A stretch of DNA of 64,000 bases, from contig NZ_BQHO01000009.1 in assembly GCF_021601385.1 (NCBI RefSeq), positions 62,001-126,000 of the forward strand, written 5' to 3'. Below are positions 31,197 to 41,492 of the stretch, piece after piece. The notes under the pieces were generated by a model. It was not told the DNA's origin, ran no database searches, and saw only the letters and a program-made list of their open reading frames with translations. The position numbers and the translations under genes were made by a program. Origin of the DNA: Pseudomonas parasichuanensis (GTDB lineage Bacteria; Pseudomonadota; Gammaproteobacteria; Pseudomonadales; Pseudomonadaceae). Within the stretch, counting starts at the first letter, position 1. Each line of letters opens with the position of its first letter.

Positions 31197-32227
31197 TATT
31201 GCCTCCGGGGTTGAGCGGGCGCTGCGGCCGGGTGAGCCGGGGCCGTAGCGTTTGCGGCAGGTGCCGGGGCGGCAGCTGGCGCAGGCTGCGTGGCATTGGC
31301 CGCCGGTGGCGTTGTCGGGGCCACAGGGGCCTGGCCATGGTTGGCGCCCTGGCGGTCGGCTTCTTCCTGGGCAATCGCCGCTTCCGTTGCACGCTCTTCC
31401 GGGGTACGCCGATCACTGAACACCAGCAGCATGTAGCGGCTGCGGTTGAGCGCGGCGGTCGGGATGGCGCGGACGATGGCGAACGGCTGGCCGGAATCGT
31501 GGATCACTTCGTTGACCGTGGCCACCGGGTAGCCCGCTGGGAAGCGCTGGCCCATGCCGGAGCTGACCAGCAGGTCGCCTTCCTTGACGTCGGCGGTGTC
31601 GGCCACATGGCGCAGTTCCAGGCGTTCCGGGTTGCCAGTACCGCTGGCGATGGCGCGCAGGCCATTGCGATTGACCTGCACCGGAATGCTATGGGTGGTA
31701 TCGGTGAGCAGCAGCACCCGCGAGGTGTACGGCATCAGCTCGACCACCTGGCCCATCAGGCCACGGGCATCGAGCACCGGCTGGCCGAGGAACACGCCGT
31801 CACGCTCGCCCTTGTTGATCAGGATGCGGTGGGTGAACGGGTTGGGGTCGACACCGATCAGCTCGGCAACCTCGACCTTCTCGTTGACCAGCGCCGAGGA
31901 ATTGAGCAGCTCACGCAGGCGCACGTTCTGCTCGGTCAGGGCCGCCAGCTTCTGCAAGCGCCCCTGCAGCAGCAAGGCTTCGGTCTTGAGTTTCTCGTTC
32001 TCGGCAATCAGCTCGGTGCGGCTGCCAAACTGGCCGGCCACACCCTGCCACATACGCTGCGGCAGGTCGGTGATCCAGTAGGATTCCATCAACACCAGGC
32101 CCATCTGGCTGCGCACGGGCTTGAGCAGGTCGAAACGCGAGTCGACCACCATCAGCGCGACGGACATCACCACCAGCACGAGCAGGCGCACGCCCAGCGA
32201 GGGGCCTTTGGAGAAAAGCGGTTTAAT
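31196..32227 (-). CDS. mreC: Rod-shape protein MreC, apparent ATT start
   Basis: A periplasmic bitopic elongasome scaffold, 343 residues if translation begins at ATT 32227. The transmembrane helix is near 14-31, a coiled coil runs about 65-110, then the beta domains, and the C-terminus is an Ala/Pro-rich tail. Upstream of the GTG at 32191 the frame reads IKPLFSKGPSLG, which I recognise as the conserved MreC cytoplasmic lead, yet between the in-frame stop and that GTG there is no ATG, GTG or TTG. A GAGGAA site lies seven bases before the ATT. The GTG start would remove the basic lead. Confidence 0.9.
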   Translation of the reverse strand: MKPLFSKGPSLGVRLLVLVVMSVALMVVDSRFDLLKPVRSQMGLVLMESYWITDLPQRMWQGVAGQFGSRTELIAENEKLKTEALLLQGRLQKLAALTEQNVRLRELLNSSALVNEKVEVAELIGVDPNPFTHRILINKGERDGVFLGQPVLDARGLMGQVVELMPYTSRVLLLTDTTHSIPVQVNRNGLRAIASGTGNPERLELRHVADTADVKEGDLLVSSGMGQRFPAGYPVATVNEVIHDSGQPFAIVRAIPTAALNRSRYMLLVFSDRRTPEERATEAAIAQEEADRQGANHGQAPVAPTTPPAANATQPAPAAAPAPAANATAPAHPAAAPAQPRRQ

Positions 32228-32334
32228 GGGCCGTTCCTCGCGGACGGCTCAGGAGGTCACTGAACATGGGGCAACGCACCGGCCTGCTTGCGGATTGACG
32301 AAAACGGCGCCCTTGCAGGCGCCAACCCAGCGCA

Positions 32335-32363
32335 TACAGGTAGCACTGCGCGTGCTACCTGTA
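32335..32363. other. Strong hairpin between mreB and mreC
   Basis: A perfect 12-pair stem (32335-32346 with 32352-32363; TACAGGTAGCAC and its complement) closes a five-base loop in the 167-base mreB-mreC gap. There is no T-run on the minus strand after it, so it is more likely a processing, stability or partial-attenuation element setting mreB above mreCD. Confidence 0.65.
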
Positions 32364-32394
32364 AACCGGGTTGATGTGACAGCAGCGTCAGGGC

Positions 32395-33591
<1,197 letters not shown>

Positions 33592-33640
33592 TCATTTTGT
33601 TAGCGGACAATTCCGTTCATCGTTCCCCCTGGAGATCCCC

Positions 33641-33928
33641 ATGGCGCTGCAACGCTCCGACGTGGAAAAGATCGCCCATCTGGCCCGCCTGGGCCTGAAT
33701 GAAGGCGAGCTGCCACGCATTACCGACGCCTTGAACAGCATTCTCGGGCTGGTCGACCAGATGCAAGCCGTCGACACCACTGGCATCGAACCCCTCGCCC
33801 ACCCGCTGGAAACCACCCAGCGCCTGCGTCCCGACCAGGTCACCGAGAGCAATCAGCGCGACCAGTATCAAGCCGTCGCCCCGTCGACCGAGAACGGTCT
33901 GTACCTGGTTCCGAAAGTCATCGATTAA
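33641..33928 (+). CDS. gatC: Glutamyl-tRNA(Gln) amidotransferase subunit C
   Basis: The 95-residue small subunit that wraps and stabilises GatA in the GatCAB complex. The family N-terminus [17 protein letters not shown] (about 7-23) and the segment [10 protein letters not shown] are clear. GatCAB converts Glu-tRNA(Gln) and/or Asp-tRNA(Asn) to the amidated form, supplying correct aminoacyl-tRNA. It is first of gatCAB, diverging from mreB. Confidence 0.95.
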   Translation: MALQRSDVEKIAHLARLGLNEGELPRITDALNSILGLVDQMQAVDTTGIEPLAHPLETTQRLRPDQVTESNQRDQYQAVAPSTENGLYLVPKVID

Positions 33929-33943
33929 GGGATAGCGCCTGCC

Positions 33944-35395
33944 ATGCATCAATTCACTCTGGCCGAGATCGCCCGCGGCCTCGCTGACAAGTCGTTCTCC
34001 TCGGCAGAACTGACCGGCGCGCTGCTGTCGCGCATCAAGCAGCTCGACCCGCAGCTCAACAGCTTCATCACCGTCACCGAAGAAAAGGCCCTGGAGCAGG
34101 CGCGCGCCGCCGACGCCCGCCGCGCCGCCGGTGAAACCGGTGCACTGCTGGGCGCGCCGATCGCCCACAAGGACCTGTTCTGCACCAACGGCACCCGCAC
34201 CAGCTGCGGTTCGAAGATGCTCGACAACTTCACCGCCCCGTATGACGCCACCGTGGTCGCCAAGCTGGCCGCAGCCGGCATGGTCACCCTGGGCAAGACC
34301 AACATGGACGAGTTCGCCATGGGCTCGGCCAACGAGTCCAGCCACTACGGCGCGGTGAAGAACCCGTGGAACCTGGAACACGTGCCTGGCGGTTCGTCCG
34401 GCGGCTCCGCCGCGGCCGTGGCCGCGCGCCTGCTGCCGGCCACCACCGGCACCGACACCGGTGGATCGATCCGCCAGCCGGCGGCCTTCACCAACCTGAC
34501 CGGCCTCAAGCCGACCTACGGCCGTGTTTCGCGCTGGGGCATGATTGCCTATGCCTCCAGCCTCGACCAGGGCGGCCCACTGGCCCGCACCGCCGAAGAC
34601 TGCGCCCTGCTGCTGCAGGGCATGGCCGGTTTCGACGCCAAGGACTCGACCTCGGTCGACGAGCCTGTGCCAGATTTCAGCGCCAACCTGAACGGCTCGC
34701 TGCAAGGCCTGCGCATCGGCGTGCCGAAGGAATACTTCGGTGCCGGCCTCGACCCGCGCATCGCCGAGCTGGTACACGCCAGCGTCAAGGAGCTGGAAAA
34801 GCTCGGTGCCGTGGTCAAGCACGTCAGCCTGCCGAACATGCAGCACGCCATCCCGGCGTACTACGTGATCGCCCCGGCGGAAGCGTCCTCCAACCTGTCG
34901 CGTTTCGACGGCGTGCGCTTCGGCTACCGCTGCGAAAACCCCAAGGACCTCACCGACCTGTACAAGCGCTCGCGCGGTGAAGGCTTCGGCACCGAAGTGC
35001 AGCGCCGGATCATGGTCGGCACCTACGCCCTGTCGGCCGGCTACTACGATGCCTACTACGTCAAGGCGCAGCAGATCCGCCGCCTGATCAAGAACGACTT
35101 CGTGGCCGCCTTCCACGACGTCGACGTGATCCTCGGCCCGACCACGCCAAACCCGGCCTGGAAGCTCGGCGCCAAGAGCAACGACCCGGTCGCCGCCTAC
35201 CTGGAAGACTTCTACACCATCACCGCCAACCTCGCGGGCCTGCCGGGCCTGTCGATGCCGGCCGGCTTCGTCGATGGCCTGCCGGTGGGCGTGCAGCTGC
35301 TGGCCCCGTATTTCCAGGAAGGCCGCCTGCTCAACATCGCGCACCGTTACCAGCAAGTCACCGACTGGCACACCCGCGCCCCCAACGGCTTCTGA
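33944..35395 (+). CDS. gatA: Glutamyl-tRNA(Gln) amidotransferase subunit A
   Basis: The 483-residue amidase subunit that releases ammonia from glutamine. The amidase-signature triad Lys76, Ser151 and Ser175 is intact ([25 protein letters not shown]) with the family spacing. Ammonia passes to GatB through a channel. It lies 15 bases after gatC and 11 before gatB. Confidence 0.97.
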   Translation: MHQFTLAEIARGLADKSFSSAELTGALLSRIKQLDPQLNSFITVTEEKALEQARAADARRAAGETGALLGAPIAHKDLFCTNGTRTSCGSKMLDNFTAPYDATVVAKLAAAGMVTLGKTNMDEFAMGSANESSHYGAVKNPWNLEHVPGGSSGGSAAAVAARLLPATTGTDTGGSIRQPAAFTNLTGLKPTYGRVSRWGMIAYASSLDQGGPLARTAEDCALLLQGMAGFDAKDSTSVDEPVPDFSANLNGSLQGLRIGVPKEYFGAGLDPRIAELVHASVKELEKLGAVVKHVSLPNMQHAIPAYYVIAPAEASSNLSRFDGVRFGYRCENPKDLTDLYKRSRGEGFGTEVQRRIMVGTYALSAGYYDAYYVKAQQIRRLIKNDFVAAFHDVDVILGPTTPNPAWKLGAKSNDPVAAYLEDFYTITANLAGLPGLSMPAGFVDGLPVGVQLLAPYFQEGRLLNIAHRYQQVTDWHTRAPNGF

Positions 35396-35406
35396 GGAAT
35401 TCACAC

Positions 35407-36852
35407 ATGCAATGGGAAGTTGTGATCGGGCTGGAAATTCATACCCAGCTTGCCACCCAGTCGAAGATTTTCTCCGGCAGCGCCACCACCTTCGGTTCCG
35501 AGCCGAACACCCAGGCCAGCCTGGTCGATCTGGGCATGCCCGGCGTACTGCCGGTGCTCAACCAGGAAGCCGTGCGCATGGCGTGCATGTTCGGCCTGGC
35601 GATCGATGCCGAAATCGGCCCGCGCAACGTGTTCGCGCGCAAGAACTACTTCTACCCTGACCTGCCCAAGGGCTACCAGATCAGCCAGATGGACCTGCCG
35701 ATCGTCGGCAAGGGCCACCTCGACATCGCCCTGGAAGACGGCACCGTCAAACGCATTGGCGTGACCCGCGCACACCTTGAAGAAGACGCCGGCAAAAGCC
35801 TGCACGAAGACTTCAACGGCGCCACCGGCATCGACCTGAACCGCGCCGGCACGCCGCTGCTGGAGATCGTCTCCGAGCCGGACATGCGCAGCGCCAAAGA
35901 GGCCGTGGCCTACGTCAAGGCAATCCATGCCCTGGTGCGCTACCTGGGCATCTGCGACGGCAACATGGCCGAAGGCTCGCTGCGCTGCGACTGCAACGTG
36001 TCGATCCGGCCGAAAGGCCAGGTTGAGTTCGGCACCCGCTGCGAGATCAAGAACGTCAACTCGTTCCGCTTCATCGAGCGCGCGATCAACAGCGAAATCC
36101 AGCGCCAGATCGACCTGATCGAAGACGGCGGCAAGGTGGTGCAGGAAACCCGCCTGTACGACCCGAACAAGGACGAGACCCGCTCCATGCGCAGCAAGGA
36201 GGAAGCCAACGACTACCGTTACTTCCCCGACCCGGACCTGCTGCCGGTGGTCATCGAGCCCGCGTTCCTCGACAGCGTGCGCGCCGGCCTGCCGGAGCTG
36301 CCACCGCAAAAGGTCGAGCGCTTCCAGAGCCAGTACGGCCTGTCGGCCTACGACGCCAACGTGCTGGCCTCCAGCCGCGAGCAGGCCGATTACTTCGAGC
36401 AGGTGGTGAAGATTGGCGGCGACGCCAAGCTGGCCGCCAACTGGGTCATGGTCGAGCTGGGCAGCCTGCTGAACAAGCTGGGCCTGGAGATCGACCAGTC
36501 GCCGGTCAGCGCCGAGCAACTGGGCGGCATGCTGCTGCGCATCCGTGACAACACCATCAGCGGCAAGATCGCCAAGACCGTGTTCGAGAAGATGGCTGCA
36601 GGCGAAGGCAATGCCGACGAGGTGATCGAAGCCAACGGTCTCAAGCAGGTGACCGACACCGGCGCCATCGAGAAGGTGCTCGACGAGATGCTGGCCGCCA
36701 ACGCTGAACAGGTCGAACAGTACCGCGCCGCCGATGAGGCCAAGCGCGGCAAGATGTTCGGCTTCTTCGTCGGCCAGGCGATGAAGGCCTCGAAGGGCAA
36801 GGCAAACCCGGGGCAAGTGAACCAATTGCTCAAAGCCAAGCTCGAAGGGTGA
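35407..36852 (+). CDS. gatB: Aspartyl/glutamyl-tRNA amidotransferase subunit B
   Basis: The 481-residue subunit that phosphorylates and amidates the misacylated tRNA. The N-terminal cradle starts [13 protein letters not shown], the signature [15 protein letters not shown] is near 213, and the C-terminal YqeY-like tRNA-binding tail begins around 330. It is the last gene of gatCAB and is followed by a REP hairpin. Confidence 0.97.
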   Translation: MQWEVVIGLEIHTQLATQSKIFSGSATTFGSEPNTQASLVDLGMPGVLPVLNQEAVRMACMFGLAIDAEIGPRNVFARKNYFYPDLPKGYQISQMDLPIVGKGHLDIALEDGTVKRIGVTRAHLEEDAGKSLHEDFNGATGIDLNRAGTPLLEIVSEPDMRSAKEAVAYVKAIHALVRYLGICDGNMAEGSLRCDCNVSIRPKGQVEFGTRCEIKNVNSFRFIERAINSEIQRQIDLIEDGGKVVQETRLYDPNKDETRSMRSKEEANDYRYFPDPDLLPVVIEPAFLDSVRAGLPELPPQKVERFQSQYGLSAYDANVLASSREQADYFEQVVKIGGDAKLAANWVMVELGSLLNKLGLEIDQSPVSAEQLGGMLLRIRDNTISGKIAKTVFEKMAAGEGNADEVIEANGLKQVTDTGAIEKVLDEMLAANAEQVEQYRAADEAKRGKMFGFFVGQAMKASKGKANPGQVNQLLKAKLEG

Positions 36853-36884
36853 CCTGAAAGCGCGGCGAGGGCTTCGCCCTCGTT

Positions 36885-36945
36885 CGCGGCACAAGGCCGC
36901 TTCTACAGGCTACACATTTCCCTGTAGGAGCGGCCTCGTGCCGCG
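36885..36945. repeat. REP hairpin (GCGGCAC type)
   Basis: Arms 36885-36908 and 36922-36945 pair with two changes (G-T type) around 13 bases. Same family as the element at 22271. It separates gatB from the RlpA-like gene. Confidence 0.85.
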
Positions 36946-36984
36946 AAAGGGCCGCAAAGCGGCCTCAACAGCGGAGCATCCCAT

Positions 36985-37359
36985 TTGCTGAAGCGATCCC
37001 TCACCACCCTCACCCTCTTCTCCCTGCTGGCCGGCTGCGCCAGCCACGACATCGACCCCCGCGGTTACAACGAAACCGGCACCGCCTCCTATTACGGCAG
37101 CCGCCACCACGGCAAACGCACCGCCAGTGGCGAGCCCTTCAACCAGCACGGCCTCACCGCCGCCCACCGCAGCCTGCCCTTCGGCAGCCGGGTGCTGGTG
37201 ACCAACCTCGCCAACCAGCGCAGCGTGGTGGTACGCATCAACGATCGCGGCCCGCACACACGCGGCCGGCTGATCGACCTGTCACGCGCCGCGGCGGAAA
37301 AAATCGGCATGCTCCGTAGCGGAACGGCGCGAGTCCGGGTACAAGGTCTGAGCGATTGA
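36985..37359 (+). CDS. Small RlpA-like double-psi beta-barrel lipoprotein
   Basis: A 124-residue lipoprotein: a signal peptide with lipobox LLAGC (Cys18) followed by a single RlpA-type double-psi beta-barrel ([36 protein letters not shown]). RlpA proteins are lytic transglycosylases acting on glycan strands lacking stem peptides, or dead homologs. It lacks the C-terminal SPOR domain of full RlpA, so septal targeting is not expected. The start is TTG eight bases after GGAG; no ATG is available. Confidence 0.85.
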   Translation: MLKRSLTTLTLFSLLAGCASHDIDPRGYNETGTASYYGSRHHGKRTASGEPFNQHGLTAAHRSLPFGSRVLVTNLANQRSVVVRINDRGPHTRGRLIDLSRAAAEKIGMLRSGTARVRVQGLSD

Positions 37360-37378
37360 CCTGACTGGAGCCCTCGCC

Positions 37379-38464
37379 ATTTTCGACCTGGCCACCCTCC
37401 CCACCTTCAGCCTGCTGCAACTGGGCCTGGGCTTGTTGCTGCTGATCCTCGGCGCCGAGCTGCTGGTACGCGCGGCGCTGCGCCTGGCCACCCGGCTGCA
37501 TGTGCGCCCGCTGATCATCGGCCTGAGCCTGGTGGCGTTCGGCAGCACCGCGCCGCAACTCACCGTGAGCCTGCAGGCTGCCTATCAAGGCGCGCCTGAC
37601 GTTGCAGTGGGCAGCGTAATCGGCAGCAATATCTTCAACGTGCTGGTGATTCTCGGCCTGGCCGCGCTGATCATTCCGCTGCGCGTGTCGCGCCAGCTGG
37701 TGCGCCTGGACATTCCCTTGATGATCGCCGCCAGCGGCCTGGTGTATTTGCTGGCCGGCAATGGGCTGCTGGGCCGCGTCGAAGGTGCGCTGTTGTTGCT
37801 CGGCCTGCTCGGCTACCTGCTGATGCTCTGGCACCAGTCGCGCCACCATGCGCGCACCTATCCGGCAGCCAATACGCCGGCCCCAGGCGCCGGACGCTTC
37901 TGGAGCGGCGTATTGCTGCAGGTCTTCCTGGGCCTCGGCCTGCTGAGCCTGGCTGGGCACCTGCTGCTGCAGGCCGCCGTCGAGGTCGCCACCGACCTGG
38001 GGCTGTCCGAACGGGTCATCGGCCTGACCGTGGTCGCGGTGTGCACTTCACTGCCGGAGTTGGCCGCCGCCCTGATTGCCGCACTGCGTGGCGAGCGCGA
38101 CGTTGCGGTGGGCACGGTGATCGGCAGCAACCTGTTCAACCTGCTGGCGGTGCTGGGGCTGACTGCCGTGGTTGCGCCCGAACCGCTGTCGATTTCGCCC
38201 AACGCCCTGGACTTCGACCTGCCGGTGATGCTCGGCGTCGCGGCGCTGTGCCTGCCGGTGTTCTATTCGGGCTTTCGGGTGACCCGCGCCGAGGGCCTGG
38301 TGTTCCTCTGCCTGTACCTGGCCTACGGCCTGCACGTGGTGACCTTCACCACCGGGCTGCCCTTGGCCGGGCGCCTGGAAAACCTGATGCTGTTCTACGT
38401 TCTGCCAGCGCTCGGCGTCGTGTTGCTGTATACGACGCTACGCGCATGGCGCCGCCAACACTAA
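37379..38464 (+). CDS. Ca2+/Na+ exchanger family protein, apparent ATT start
   Basis: A membrane protein of the calcium:cation antiporter superfamily with two inverted halves, each carrying the ion-binding repeat (GSTAPQLTVSLQ with GSVIGSNIFNVLV; TSLPELAAAL with GTVIGSNLFNLLA). About ten helices. The TTG at 37433 would begin inside helix 1; the only good start upstream is ATT 37379, eight bases after GGAG, giving 361 residues starting with FDLATLPTFSLLQ after the initiator. It probably exports Ca2+ in exchange for Na+ or H+; the ion pair is inferred. It follows the RlpA-like gene by 19 bases. Confidence 0.85.
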   Translation: MFDLATLPTFSLLQLGLGLLLLILGAELLVRAALRLATRLHVRPLIIGLSLVAFGSTAPQLTVSLQAAYQGAPDVAVGSVIGSNIFNVLVILGLAALIIPLRVSRQLVRLDIPLMIAASGLVYLLAGNGLLGRVEGALLLLGLLGYLLMLWHQSRHHARTYPAANTPAPGAGRFWSGVLLQVFLGLGLLSLAGHLLLQAAVEVATDLGLSERVIGLTVVAVCTSLPELAAALIAALRGERDVAVGTVIGSNLFNLLAVLGLTAVVAPEPLSISPNALDFDLPVMLGVAALCLPVFYSGFRVTRAEGLVFLCLYLAYGLHVVTFTTGLPLAGRLENLMLFYVLPALGVVLLYTTLRAWRRQH

Positions 38465-38474
38465 GGAAAACAAC

Positions 38475-38849
38475 ATGGCTGATGCGAAACAGACCGGCGA
38501 AAGCATTCGCCGCCAGGTAATGGGCGACGCCTTCGTCGACCGCGCCCTGGGCAATGCGACCGAGTTCACCCAACCGCTGCAGGACTTCGTCAACGAACAT
38601 GCCTGGGGTGGCGTGTGGACACGTGAAGGGCTACCGCTGAAAACCCGCAGCCTGATCACCCTGGCCACACTGACCGCGCTCAAGTGCCCGCAGGAGCTCA
38701 AAGGGCATGTGCGTGGGGCGTTGAACAATGGCTGCACGGTGGAGGAAATTCGCGAGGCGTTACTGCATTGCGCAGTGTATGCCGGCGTGCCGGCGGCCAT
38801 TGATGCATTCCGGGCGGCGCAGGAAGTGATCGACAGCTACCAGAGCTGA
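38475..38849 (+). CDS. Carboxymuconolactone decarboxylase-family protein
   Basis: A 124-residue protein of the CMD family, most like PcaC in length. It lacks the CxxC of AhpD-type peroxidases; single Cys residues occur in LKCPQELKGH and LLHCAVYAG. No pca genes are near, so a catabolic role in the protocatechuate pathway is not supported. A GGAAAA site precedes the ATG. It may be co-transcribed with the exchanger, ten bases upstream. Confidence 0.8.
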   Translation: MADAKQTGESIRRQVMGDAFVDRALGNATEFTQPLQDFVNEHAWGGVWTREGLPLKTRSLITLATLTALKCPQELKGHVRGALNNGCTVEEIREALLHCAVYAGVPAAIDAFRAAQEVIDSYQS

Positions 38850-38864
38850 GGACCCATAGCCCTC

Positions 38865-38927
38865 TTCGCGGGTAAACCCGCTCCCACAGGCTTTGCACAT
38901 CCCTGTGGGAGCGGGTTTACCCGCGAA
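38865..38927. repeat. REP hairpin (GGGTAAACCC type)
   Basis: A perfect 25-base inverted repeat, 38865-38889 and 38903-38927, with core CGCTCCCACAG. It lies between convergent CMD-like and amino-acid permease genes. It belongs to a different REP subtype from 22271 and 36885, with GGGTAAACCC in place of GGCACAAGGCC. Confidence 0.9.
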
Positions 38928-38949
38928 GCAAGCAACGCGGTACGTGAGG

Positions 38950-40311
38950 TCAGGCCTTGGCCTGACGGGCCTTCTTCATGCGGAACGCCACCCACAGCAC
39001 CAGGATCCACGCCGGGATCAGCATCACCGAGATACGGATCGGTGGCGTCAGGTACATCACCACCAGAATCAGCACGATGAACGCCAGGCACAGGTAGTTG
39101 CTCACCGGGTGCCCCCAGCTGCGGTAGAACGGCGAGATGCCGGCGGCCAGCTTGGCCTTGCGGAACTTCAGGTGGGTGATGCTGATGCTCGCCCAGTTGA
39201 TCACCAGCGCCGAAACGGCCAGGGCCATCAGCAGGCCGAAGGCTTCACCGGGCATCAGGTAGTTGATCAGCACGCACATCCCCGTGGCGAACGCCGACAC
39301 ACCCAATGCGGTGAGCGGCACGCCACGGCGGCTGACCTTGAGCAGCTGGCGCGGCGCATCACCCTGGGAGGCCAGGCCGAACAGCATGCGGCTGTTGGCA
39401 TAGACACAGCTGTTGTACACCGACAGCGCGGCGGTCAGCACCACCACGTTGAGGATGGTCGCCACCAGGTCACTGTCCAGCTCGTGGAAGATCATCACGA
39501 ACGGGCTGCCGCCCTGCACCACCTTCTGCCACGGGTACAGCGACAGCAGCACCGCCAGGGCACCGATGTAGAAGATCAGGATGCGATACACCACCTGGTT
39601 GGTGGCTTTGGGGATGCTCTGGCGCGGGTTTTCGGCTTCGGCGGCAGTGATGCCGACCAGTTCCAGGCCGCCGAAGGAGAACATGATCACCGCCAGCGCC
39701 ATGATCAGCCCGGTCACGCCATTGGGGAAGAAGCCACCGTATTGCCACAGGTTGGCGACGCTGGCATCCGGCCCGCCGTGGCCGCTGCCCAGCAGCCAGG
39801 CGCCAAAGCCGATCATGCTGACGATGGCCACCACCTTGATCAGGGCGAACCAGAACTCCATCTCGCCATACACCTTCACCTGGGTCAGGTTGATAGCGTT
39901 GATGGCCACGAAGAAGATCGCCGCCGTGGCCCAGGTGGGGAAGTCCGGCCACCAGTACTGCACGTAGATACCCACGGCAGTGAGCTCGGCCATGCCGACC
40001 AGCACGTACACCACCCAGTAGTTCCAGCCCGAGACGAAGCCTGCGAACTCGCTCCAGTAATGGTGGGCGAAGTGGCTGAAGCTGCCGGCCACCGGCTCCT
40101 CGACCACCATCTCGCCAAGCTGGCGCATGATCAGGAAGGCCATCAGGCCGGCGACGGCATAACCCAGCAGCACGGAGGGGCCGGCCAGCTGGATGGTCTG
40201 GGCGATGCCCAGGAACAGCCCGGTGCCGATGGCACCGCCCAGCGCAATCAGCTGGATATGGCGATTCTTCAGCCCGCGCTGCAAGCGCTCGGGCGTGCTC
40301 TGGTCTTGCAT
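38950..40311 (-). CDS. Amino-acid permease (AAT family, AroP/ProY-like)
   Basis: A 453-residue amino-acid transporter of the APC superfamily with 12 hydrophobic helices. The signature GGAIGTGLFLG (helix 1, about 25-35), the amphipathic loop with GEMVVEEP and NPRQSIPKA support the AAT subfamily. Homologs carry aromatic amino acids, proline, D-alanine or GABA; I recall the syntenic P. putida gene annotated as an AroP-type permease, but the substrate cannot be proven here. It lies 51 bases after the AEC transporter and may share its transcript. Confidence 0.85.
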   Translation of the reverse strand: MQDQSTPERLQRGLKNRHIQLIALGGAIGTGLFLGIAQTIQLAGPSVLLGYAVAGLMAFLIMRQLGEMVVEEPVAGSFSHFAHHYWSEFAGFVSGWNYWVVYVLVGMAELTAVGIYVQYWWPDFPTWATAAIFFVAINAINLTQVKVYGEMEFWFALIKVVAIVSMIGFGAWLLGSGHGGPDASVANLWQYGGFFPNGVTGLIMALAVIMFSFGGLELVGITAAEAENPRQSIPKATNQVVYRILIFYIGALAVLLSLYPWQKVVQGGSPFVMIFHELDSDLVATILNVVVLTAALSVYNSCVYANSRMLFGLASQGDAPRQLLKVSRRGVPLTALGVSAFATGMCVLINYLMPGEAFGLLMALAVSALVINWASISITHLKFRKAKLAAGISPFYRSWGHPVSNYLCLAFIVLILVVMYLTPPIRISVMLIPAWILVLWVAFRMKKARQAKA

Positions 40312-40362
40312 GAAGTGTCCTTTAGGTGAGGCCGTGTTGTTGGTTTTATGTGCAGTGAAGCG

Positions 40363-41304
40363 CTAGATCCAGCCGCCCCACTGCAAGACGAAAATGCCGA
40401 TATTGGTCGTGATGGCCGCCATCAGTGTAGTGATCACGATGATCGAGGCCGCCAGTTCGTGATTGCCGTTGGCCGCCCGCGCCATTACATAGCTCGCTGC
40501 TGCGGTGGGGCTGCCGATGTAGAGGAACAGGATGCCCAGCTCGGCCCCGCGCAAACCGCACAGCCAGGCGCCCAGGGTACCCAGCAGCGGCAGCCAGACC
40601 ATCTTCACCAGGCTCACATCGAACGCCAACCTGCCACTGTCGCGCAGCGCCGCCAGCGACAAGGTGCCACCGATGCAGATCAGCGCCAGCGGCAGGGTCA
40701 TCTGCGCCAGGTAGTCGGCAGACGTCAGCAGCCAGTTGGGCAGCGGCACCTGGCCATAGGCCATGGGCGTTGCGACCAGCACGCTGATGATCAACGGGTT
40801 GCTGAGGATGCTCTTGCAGATGCTCCACGGGTCGGACTTCAGGTCCGGGCTGTACACCGCCAGCACCACCGCCGACAGCGAGTTGTACATGAGGATGACC
40901 AGCCCGGCCAGCACCGCGCCGAGGGAGATGCCGTAGTCGCCATACAGGCTGGCGGCCAGCGCCAGGCCGATCACGCCATTGTTGCCGCGAAATGCGCCCT
41001 GGGTGTAGATGCCGCGGTCCGCCAGCGGGCAGCGCCAGATCGCCAGGCCCCAGGCCAGGCCGAACCCCACCAGTGTGGCAACGATGAAGTAGAGGATGAC
41101 CCCAGGCTTGACCGCCGTGGCCAGGTCGGCGTGGTAGATGCCCAGGAACAGCAGCGCCGGCATGCACACGTTGAACACCAGCGATGACGCGACCTTGCTG
41201 AAGTTGTCGTCGATCACGCGGATGCGCTTGAGCAGCACGCCCATGAACAGCATGGCGAACACGGGCGCCGTGATGTTCAGTGTCTGGATAAGAAGGGCGA
41301 GCAT
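40363..41304 (-). CDS. AEC-family transporter
   Basis: A 313-residue membrane protein of the auxin efflux carrier (AEC) family with about ten helices in two halves. The first half has NVCMPALLFLGI and the crossover region FRGNNGVIGLALA; the second half ends AASYVMARAANG. Bacterial AEC members often move malonate or other small organic acids, but the substrate here is unknown. Its start faces the LexA-controlled operon across 188 bases. Confidence 0.85.
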   Translation of the reverse strand: MLALLIQTLNITAPVFAMLFMGVLLKRIRVIDDNFSKVASSLVFNVCMPALLFLGIYHADLATAVKPGVILYFIVATLVGFGLAWGLAIWRCPLADRGIYTQGAFRGNNGVIGLALAASLYGDYGISLGAVLAGLVILMYNSLSAVVLAVYSPDLKSDPWSICKSILSNPLIISVLVATPMAYGQVPLPNWLLTSADYLAQMTLPLALICIGGTLSLAALRDSGRLAFDVSLVKMVWLPLLGTLGAWLCGLRGAELGILFLYIGSPTAAASYVMARAANGNHELAASIIVITTLMAAITTNIGIFVLQWGGWI

Positions 41305-41402
41305 GCAGCCTGATCCTGGGAGTTGCCGTTAGGGGGCTAATCATACGTCAGTGCCAGGGCCTTGCGCCCACCGAAGGTGCCAGTTGGCGACACAAACTGA
41401 GC

Positions 41403-41430
41403 TTGACGTAGGAAATTTCCCGAATATGAT
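41403..41430 (+). promoter_or_regulatory. Sigma-70-like promoter of the phospholipase-like operon
   Basis: TTGACG (41403-41408) and TATGAT (41425-41430) are spaced by 16 bases. The -35 differs from consensus at one base and the -10 at one base. Transcription should start near 41437, directly at the LexA box. Confidence 0.65.
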
Positions 41431-41438
41431 GGTAAATA

Positions 41439-41454
41439 CTGTATATGCATACAG
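41439..41454 (+). promoter_or_regulatory. LexA (SOS) box
   Basis: CTGTATATGCATACAG is a fully symmetric CTG-N10-CAG palindrome with the TA-rich centre of gamma-proteobacterial LexA sites. It begins nine bases after the -10 element, so LexA would block initiation until DNA damage. It lies 38 bases before the phospholipase-like gene and is oriented toward it; the divergent AEC gene begins 134 bases the other way. Confidence 0.82.
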
Positions 41455-41492
41455 TTAAAAATGGATTATCCCGACATCGCAAGGAGCTGATC

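Noticed and set aside
37433-38464. TTG 37433 as start of the Ca2+/Na+ exchanger
   Set aside because: No ribosome site, and it would truncate the first membrane helix; the ATT at 37379 fits better.
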